Below are positions 39,266-64,000 of a stretch of 64,000 nt of DNA, piece after piece. Position numbers and translations under genes: made by a program. The notes under the pieces were generated by a model. That model was not told where the DNA came from. It saw nothing but the letters and a program-made list of their open reading frames with translations, and did no database searches. Numbering within the stretch: position 1 is the stretch's first letter; each line of letters opens with the position of its first letter. The stretch is from Eleginops maclovinus (Eukaryota; Chordata; Actinopteri; Perciformes; Eleginopidae). The stretch spans positions 6,569,043-6,633,042 of the forward strand of contig NC_086362.1 in NCBI RefSeq assembly GCF_036324505.1, given 5' to 3'.

Positions 39266-41362
39266 CTCATAAGTTTGAGTTTGCCTTAAGTTTTATTCTT
39301 TCAAAATACAAGTGACAAAGTTGCTACTATGAGTCAAGTTAAGCTACCTTTAGTCAATACATGCACTTAATGAAAATTAGGTAAATAAATTCAGTCTTTT
39401 TGACATAATATATCACATTTAGCCGCGCAGGTCAAACAACAAACCAGCGATCATGTCAGTGTAAAAAGATGTATTACATGTTGTAAGGCTGACTGTTTAA
39501 TTCCCCCTAAATGACTTGTGAATCTGACTGGTCTATCCATCATCCATTTGTAGATAACCGGCCTTTAGTAAGAGATGTTGTCAAGTGTGTAAACATTTGT
39601 AAAACTTCAGTAGGGACTACTTTCTCACACTCTCTGAAGCTTCACGAGGAGGATCGTCACATCTCAACGATGGCAGTGATAAGCTGTGTTTGAGATTCAG
39701 TGAGGATCAGATAATTCCTTGCAGCCTGTGAACTAAAGGCAGCTCTCCTCAGAATCAAACGCCCGCATCAGGACTGCAAAAGTACAGTTATACAACATCC
39801 AACCTGATAACAGATCCCGGTTATCTCCAGTTTGGAGATGCAAAGAGCTTCAAAAAGTTCCTGAGAGATCCACACAGTCCCACATTTGTAAATGTTTTTG
39901 GAAAAGGTGCTTTGTTCACACCTGTGGTCACCACTTTATCTGCAGGTAATCTACAGTGTGTGACTGTGAACAGACTGCAGTGAGCATTGTTATCAGTCCT
40001 CTGTCCCTGCACAGGATGAGCTTTGAACCGTGTCCAGGTGTTGCTCCGTGCACATGCATGCTGTGGTCCTCTGTTTCGGTGCCAGCACAGCTCAGCCCAA
40101 GCAGTTCCGGGGCCGGAGCCCATGACCAATTGGGAACCAGGTTTAAGGTTTCCACTTCAGCGGTGAAGGAAACAAATTGACTTAAAATCCAAATATTCAA
40201 CTTAAACGATGCCAGGTCATCAACGCTTATTCAGTTGGCATAATATTAATAATATCCAGTTCATATATTTATTTTAAAGGGTAACACGTTTTGTGGCGCA
40301 TCAGTTCAGATCCATACATGCATACTATAAATTAAACTACAGCATTGTTATTGAAATACAAAGTCTGACGCTTTTCCGCATTTCTGTTTGACTGATGCCA
40401 AGGTCAGTTCAGGATCTGCAAGAACTATTCACAGACAGATAACATGAGATAAAAATAACGAATGTGTTTCTATTCAACTGTAGCTCATCAGGTCTCACTG
40501 GTTCCTGTGTGAGGTGAGACCTGGTGAGTGAGGTGAGTGTGCTAGGGCAGGATTTAAACCAGTAAAACATGCCTGAAAAATTACATATATTCTCACAGAA
40601 CATGGTGCACATGTACTCAGCAAAACTTATCTTCTCTAAGGTTTTAATCTTTGATGATCTGTTAAAAGTCCTATCAGACACAGAGACCGAATTTAACACT
40701 GTCAGCTTTTTATCAGATACACCGAATACTTTCCGAGTAGTTTCCCACAACCCTCTGCCAGAGATGAGGAGCACTGATGTCTTTCTGCCTCCATCTGATA
40801 AACTCACACCTCCTCCTGCTTTCACGTCCTCCTGTTCAGCAGTGAGGAGCTGGTGGAGATATTGGAGGAGAGGGTAAAGTTTCAAAAAGAGATTTAATGT
40901 TTCACTGCTTGATGTGTGATGATATGGTGAGACATAAGTACTGAAAGACATAGGAACGATGCAATACGAAGTTTTGACATGAACATTTGATGTATATGTT
41001 ATATTTATTTCTCACTCGCTGCACCTCCTCTTACAGCGGAGTCAGTTAGAAGATGATCCTCACACATCAGACACAGAGTCAATGAGGACAGATCCTCTAA
41101 ACAGGAGCTCAGGTCAGAGTGTTTTATCTGAAACAATCAATACAGAAGCACTTTTTTAACAACCTAATCGCAAACTATTTAGACAAAAACGTGTCGCATT
41201 GCTCTCTATTCTTCTCCTCAGTCATATTGACTCATGCCAGGATAAAGTGCTTCTTCATATTTGCAGAAAGAGTGTGTTCTCGTGTCTGTCATTAACTTCC
41301 TGTCAGAGGATCATCTCTCTGAAACAAACAGAAACGCCACTCCAGTCTTTTAATCCTCATGT

Positions 41363-41500
<138 letters not shown>

Positions 41501-41620
41501 GTGAGGCAGTATTCAGAGGTAAACCTGCATCTCTGCAAAGATGCACTTTGTTGATGCAGATGTAAAATGCATGATTTAAACAGGCACAAATGGGGCACAC
41601 ACCCCCCTCACGTATACACA

Positions 41621-41738
<118 letters not shown>

Positions 41739-44480
41739 TGAGCTGGTGAGTAAACTTGGCTGTTTGGCTCATTGTCCCCTGTCAGTGAGGCGCTGCAGGT
41801 TAAGTGAGGGGCCCTGATGGACTGAGACCACCAGAGGAGCTGTGGGGGGGCGGTCTGATAGGGGAGAGAAAGATGGCACCAGATAGAAAGGCAGGGAAAT
41901 GTATTGTCCAGGTATTCAGATGCACAGGTGTGTGTATAAGTGTGTGGATGCATGGCCTTTAATAATGCATCTTTATCCAATTATTCACTTCCACCAATAT
42001 GTAATAGAAACATCAGTTTTGCATTATGAATACTGGGGCAAGATTAACCTGAGCACTTACAGTTCACATCGGGCAGGGCGCAGTTGCACCGAGCAAAGTG
42101 ACTGTATCGCGACCACACATGCAAACACACATATAAAGTCATGCAACACTAACCAGGAATACATGTGATGCTGTTTATTTTTACCATATTTACAATGACC
42201 ACCTGTTGCTGTTTTCTGTTTCTGTTATTCATAAATCATAAATAGGAAGCACAGGTTGCCAGGTCAGACTGTCAGAAGTAGAACCAGTTGAAAAAAAGGG
42301 CTTAACTGTCAATGTTCTCAGTTCAAAGCTCCTGGTCTGGGTTATGAGGATTGTGTTGTATAACTTCTGCTCCTTCATAAACAGCGTCACCAAAAGAAGG
42401 ATCTTGAAAGCCGAACTGATGCTGCTATTTGAACTTTGTTGAGGCGGAGTTGCTTTCTCTGTGGTTTTTAATATAAAAGTGTGGCCACTTGAACATAAAC
42501 AGAAATAAGGGGATTAACAATCCTGATAGCTGAACTCAGGGTCTTGTAGTTGATCCGTGCTAATGTGTGCGGCCACTTGCGTTCATACAAAGAGAATAGG
42601 CGACCCTGTGCATGGTTGGAGTTCATTGACCCGTCAGCAGAATGGTGAAGGCTTCCCTGACTGACAGATAAGAGCATCAACATCTGAAGAGGAGACACCC
42701 CCCCCCCCCCGCCCCCCACACACCTGAAGGATCTGTTTACCCTACATGTTTTATAGAAGAGCGTCAGAGTTAGCAACAATAACAGAAAATGTAGACCATA
42801 CACAGTGTGACAGTTACAGATAGGGGAATACTGATTTACTGATTCTGTCTGCAGCGTTAGTCAGGTTTGGTAAGATGTGTTGCAGATTAGCCGCCACCTT
42901 CTCCAGATAAAGCCCTGTCCTCTGATTTAGTGATGTGGAGAACAATTAACTCACTGTCTACTACAACTGCACGTTTATCTGATAGCCCTGAAACACTGAA
43001 GTGTGCAAACTCTGGAACTGGATGAAATGAAACTAAAGCAATCTGATCAAAGGGGTAAATCTAACACTGCATTTTTTTAACCATAATCCAAATAAGACAC
43101 CTCTTACTAGATCATTCTACGCTGGTGCAAATGTGCTACAACGGCCCACCACATTTCCATTTAAAGAAATGCGCTGCAGTTTCAGAATCAATTTAAATAT
43201 AAAAACACAAATATCCCAACCCACTTGCAGATGAAGAACTGTCACAGCCTTTATGACACTTGGAGTCAGTGTGCTTGTTTATGGATCTCCTGTTTTTGTT
43301 TGGTAAAAGGCAACTTATCTGCTTATTTATATGTGATTGCATGATTCTTTCCGACATTACTTACAGCATTTTGTATTTGCACCAGACCTTTCTCCTCCTC
43401 AACAACCAATAGAAGTATGACTGTGACACACACATTTACCCACTAACACACTGCTCACCAGGGTAGGGTAGCTTCATGTGCCAACTTTGAATTCCTGTGC
43501 ATAGTGATGACATGATAACGCTGCATTTGTTTATAATCCTGCGACGAATGATATGAATGCCCATCAGCACAACCCTCTCTATATCTGCATGCTCAGATCA
43601 CACACTCTGCATTGCATGGTTGTAATGTAGTGAGGTGGGAAGTCTTTCTTAAGGTAATACAACACTTTACTGTCTTTTTGCACACTCTATTGGAGTATAA
43701 ATAGGAGACAGTGATTGTTTATATAACCCCCCTCCTCCCGGTTACTCTGTGTTTCTGCTCCCGTAGTTGTTCTGGGTAATGACAGTAAGACAATCTGCTG
43801 CATGTAACTGGATAACTGTGAATGCACAGCAGTGAATGAAACATGTGACAAGCTGTGATTAGTGTGTGTTGACAGATGGGTCCTTTGTGGAGCTAATTTG
43901 TAGAGCAGCATAACCAGGTAGGTAATTACCTGTTGCTCTGCTGCTGTCAGGGCCATTGTTGTGTTAACACATTACTAACAGAGGATATTCTCGGCTCAGC
44001 AGGAGAGCGCATTGTAGGAAGCTGACCTGAGGCCACATGCATACAAACTAGATTTATACTTTCAAATTGATAATAAAAAACATAATGTGTTTAATCATAA
44101 ATTCATTGCAAAGCAGGGAAGATGCAATAAATGTATGATTTATGTGAATAATCTTAGTCTTCCTTCTTCCTAAAGCAACAGGTTCCTGCAGATTAAACAT
44201 GTAAAACATATCTTAAAGCATCAAACACTTTAATGTAAGTCTGAGTGTTTTTTCCTTACATATCACTTTAAGTGTTGTTCTGAATGGCAGCTGTGTGTAT
44301 GCTCAGATTAAAGCACCATTCAACCGCATACAAATAAACATGCTGATGTTCAGAGGCTGGAGAAAGGGGAGTGTCGGTGTTGAGTTCCATGGAGGAGCAC
44401 CACCTATAAGGAGCTGCTGTAGGGCCTCCTGGCATCAGTCCCTCAGAGGAGCATAACAGGACTTTACCTCTCAGTGCGTA

Positions 44481-44940
44481 ATGGAAGGCAGGATCACCCA
44501 ACTCGGCCTGGCCGGGCACAGCGCCTCCCCTCTCGGAGGAATGCAGGTTCCCCCAGCCCTTCTGCGGCCCCCTCCTCTCTTCCTGCGGGCCTGTAACCCC
44601 GTTCTTGAGAGGGGCTACCCCCGCACCCCGAAGTGTGCCAGGTGCAGGAACCACGGCGTGGTGTCTGCACTGAAGGGCCACAAGCGCTTCTGCCGCTGGA
44701 GGGACTGCGTGTGCGCAAAGTGCACGCTGATAGCGGAGCGGCAGCGCGTGATGGCCGCGCAGGTGGCCCTGAGAAGGCAGCAGGCCCAGGAGGAGAGCGA
44801 GGCGCGGGAGCTCCGGATCATGTTCCCCGGGGGCCCCGGGATCTCTGCCGGGGAGAGTGGGTGCCCTCCGCCGACCCCAGAAGCCTCTAGCAGCGCTCTG
44901 CACAGGTTCAGTGTGTTTGGAGAAGAGAGCCACAAAGATG
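44481..44940 (+). CDS. dmrta1: dmrta1 exon 1 (DM domain)
   Basis: 153 codons plus one base, ending EESHKD across the junction. GC-rich against AT-rich flanks. The 347-bp intron 44941-45287 has no other feature. Confidence 0.93.
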
Positions 44941-46027
44941 GTGAGTGAAAAGTGTGACCATGTTCTTAATATAAACGTAATTCACAGTTATATTGTGTAC
45001 CATATCAGGTTTATTAGTAGCTTTAAGATTCAAGTTACCCTAAAATATAAGCATGTCGTGTAGTCTGACCTTTGCGCACAGAACTTTGGACAATTGATTT
45101 GATTTGGAATAACATTATGCACACGTAATTTTGGCACACATTATTTGAATGTTAAAGTACTTGACGTACAGATAACTTTAGGCAGTCGGTTTTACTTTGA
45201 AACAGCTATTCGCACAAATAACCTTGCATTTGGTTTCACGCACAGATCGTTGGACATGTGATTCTTAATCGGCTCCTCTCCTTTCAGATGATGCACTGAG
45301 CCGGTTCAGCCTGTACAGCGGGTTCCTGGCTCGGCCCCTGTTTGCCCCTCACTGCACGAGGCTGCCCTCCCCAACTGAGAGGACAGCGGTGTGTCCAAAC
45401 AGGGACAGCAGCACCTCAGTGACCGGAGAGAGCAGCAGCCCCTCCCCTGTGTGTGAGCAACGCTCAGAGCGTGCGGACAGTCCGCAAAGCACCCCCTCCT
45501 CCTCGGATCCGGAGTCAGGAAGTGAATCGGAGAAGCCCAGGGACTTCCAGGGTCTGGAGCGAGACCCCACTGACATCATGGCCAAGATCTTCCCCCAGCA
45601 GCGGCGCGACACCCTTGAGTCCATGGTACGTACCTGTAAAGGAGACCTGGTCCGGTCCATAGAGCTGGTGCTGAGCTCCAAGGACAACCATCTGGACTCC
45701 GAGGGCTCCTCTGTTGGTAAGCTCCCCTGCGGAGCTCTGGGGAGCCGATCTGCTTTCTCCCCGCTGCACATGCACCCCACGGCCGCAGGAGGGGAGGGTG
45801 TGTTCGGGATCAGCCCTCGCTTCGGGGTCAGCCCCCTCCGGCTGGCCTACTCCTCCGCAAGCGGCTTTATGTCCCCGTATATGAGCTCTGGACTGATGCC
45901 TATGTTCCCCCTGCGGCCCCCCCTGGACTCCTACTCCTTTCCGGGCATGATCCGGGACCTGTCTTCCCTTCAGAAGGAGTCTCGGTGCAGCCCGGGGCTC
46001 TACAGCAGACTCAGCTCCGACAAATGA
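44481..46027 (+). CDS. dmrta1: dmrta1 (Dmrt4), DM/DMA-domain transcription factor, 2 exons
   Basis: Exons 44481-44940 and 45288-46027 join (GATG/gtgagt, ctttcag/AT) into 399 residues. It is a nuclear DNA-binding protein of the doublesex/mab-3 family, acting in neural, olfactory and gonadal development. The N terminus [18 protein letters not shown] is the DMRTA1 signature. The DM domain (about 46-105) begins [20 protein letters not shown], with zinc ligands C52, C55, H58, H67, C71, C76, C78 and C81 all present, then a recognition helix [20 protein letters not shown]. The DMA domain (about 245-285) reads [20 protein letters not shown] then [19 protein letters not shown]. The C-terminal motifs [28 protein letters not shown] and GMIRDLS are shared with DMRTA1. 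DMRTA2 lacks this N terminus and DMRT3 has a different DM core. The first ATG of the frame was used. Confidence 0.93.
45288..46027 (+). CDS. dmrta1: dmrta1 exon 2 (DMA domain)
   Basis: Encodes the Ser/Pro-rich linker (SGSESEKP), the ubiquitin-binding-like DMA helices and the conserved C-terminal tail, ending LSSDK with TGA at 46025-46027. Confidence 0.93.
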
Positions 46028-46130
46028 TTGTTTTGTTCATTTTAGAACATTTGATTAATGTCGACTGATTTCACATTAAAGTGCCTCAAACAAAAGCCAT
46101 ACTTTTATGCTGTAAATATTGTTTATTTTT

Positions 46131-46136
46131 AATAAA
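46131..46136 (+). terminator. dmrta1 polyadenylation signal
   Basis: A canonical AATAAA hexamer 104 bp after the stop codon, followed by a T-rich stretch with CATGTTTCTGCTTTTC. This gives a short 3' UTR. Confidence 0.7.
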
Positions 46137-46141
46137 GCTTT

Positions 46142-46508
46142 CAAACATGTTTCTGCTTTTCTTCATTATTTTCTGACAATAACATTAAAAAAATCCCGTT
46201 GAACCTGTTCAAATGTTAGCGTTTTAACTTGACTTATTAGTCAAATACACAATGTGATCAGTAAAATAAAGTTCTCAGTTCTTAAACACACACACATCAT
46301 TACATCGTTTGTCTTTACAAGGTCGAAAAAGTCTGAAACAGTCAGGTGATCATCATACTGCCCTGTGATTGGTCAATGGAGTCACATGCAGCTCGAATGA
46401 GAGCTAATAGGAACGTTAAGAGGCGTCACATGACCGCATGTTTGAGGAAGTGCAAACATGTCCTCTCTGGTGTGTTTGAATGTGCATTGAGCGGGTCAGT
46501 CTCCGGAC
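46142..46508 (+). promoter_or_regulatory. prkcsh-like promoter region
   Basis: The 370-bp spacer between dmrta1 and the next start codon contains GTGATTGGTCAATGG (inverted CCAAT box, about 46365-46379) and two CACATG E-box-like sites (one in GGCGTCACATGACC). No TATA box is obvious, as expected for a housekeeping ER gene. The element calls are inference. Confidence 0.45.
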
Positions 46509-63804
<17,296 letters not shown>

Positions 63805-63838
63805 GTCAGTTACACACATACACATAATGCAATACACA

Positions 63839-63891
<53 letters not shown>
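63839..63891. repeat. (CA)n microsatellite after prkcsh-like exon 10
   Basis: About 26 CA units starting 34 bp after the donor of exon 10, so the exon is bracketed by two CA tracts. Confidence 0.95.
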
Positions 63892-63893
<2 letters not shown>

Positions 63894-64000
63894 ACATAAA
63901 GCAGTAGTGATGCATAAGCTACTTCATGAGGCAGGTGCTCCGATGTGCCGATGTAAACCTGATCGTTTGAAATGCACATGCAGCATTTTCCATATATATA

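Noticed and set aside
40409..40951. 180-codon minus-strand frame in the dmrta1 upstream region
   Set aside because: No domain, signal or splice support, and composition like surrounding non-coding DNA. A separate + strand candidate in the same area is listed with low confidence.
43690..43705. GTATAAATAGG as dmrta1 TATA box
   Set aside because: It is about 785 bp from the start codon with no supporting initiator. The CCTATAAGG at 44403 is closer, but neither can be assigned without transcript data.
44268..44933. 221-codon minus-strand frame opposite dmrta1 exon 1
   Set aside because: Antisense of a GC-rich coding exon; the sense strand carries the conserved DM domain.

Overview
The window is vertebrate nuclear DNA, almost certainly from a ray-finned (teleost) fish. 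The evidence is GT-AG spliced genes with short, conserved exons, teleost-type repeats (a CR1/L2/Rex1-type LINE, an L1/Tx1-type LINE, a Tc1 transposon, several MITE families) and a very high density of long (CA)n/(TG)n microsatellites. No bacterial operon, CRISPR array, rRNA, tRNA or viral gene was seen. The species cannot be fixed from sequence alone.

Four protein-coding genes lie on the + strand. (1) 1-1107: the last three exons of dctn6 (dynactin subunit p27), its 5' part lying upstream of the window. (2) 7514-22594: a complete seven-exon rbpms (RRM protein of the RBPMS/Hermes family), 194 residues. (3) 44481-46027: a complete two-exon dmrta1 (DM plus DMA domains), 399 residues. (4) 46509-63804 and onward: the first ten exons of a glucosidase II beta (prkcsh-like) gene that runs off the right edge. 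All exon junctions listed were checked by eye for AG/GT dinucleotides and reading frame.

The rest is intronic or intergenic. 1098-1377 is a 35-bp minisatellite that starts inside the dctn6 stop region. 2648-3041 is a full copy of a TTAA-flanked MITE found at up to seven places. 4660-6330 is a 5'-truncated LINE with an intact reverse transcriptase frame. A second dispersed repeat occurs five times in rbpms introns and probably once in the dmrta1 upstream region. 22.6-44.4 kb is a gene-poor interval with microsatellites, a 22-bp minisatellite (28601-28926), a broken Tc1 element with IR/DR ends (32479-33621) and a near-perfect hairpin MITE (35223-35410). The prkcsh-like introns hold an inverted MITE pair, an L1/Tx1 insertion nested in another MITE copy, and a homotypic cluster of AATTAGC sites.

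The four genes do not form a pathway: dynein-dynactin transport, RNA binding and splicing, transcription and sex/neural development, and ER glycoprotein quality control. I found no convincing new multi-gene system. The observations most worth follow-up are the rbpms terminal exon, whose stop-codon end is duplicated and followed by very long CAC-rich tracts (CAC is the motif that RBPMS proteins bind), the degenerate second EF-hand of the prkcsh-like protein, the (UG)16 tract that replaces a polypyrimidine tract at a prkcsh-like 3' splice site, and the AATTAGC cluster.
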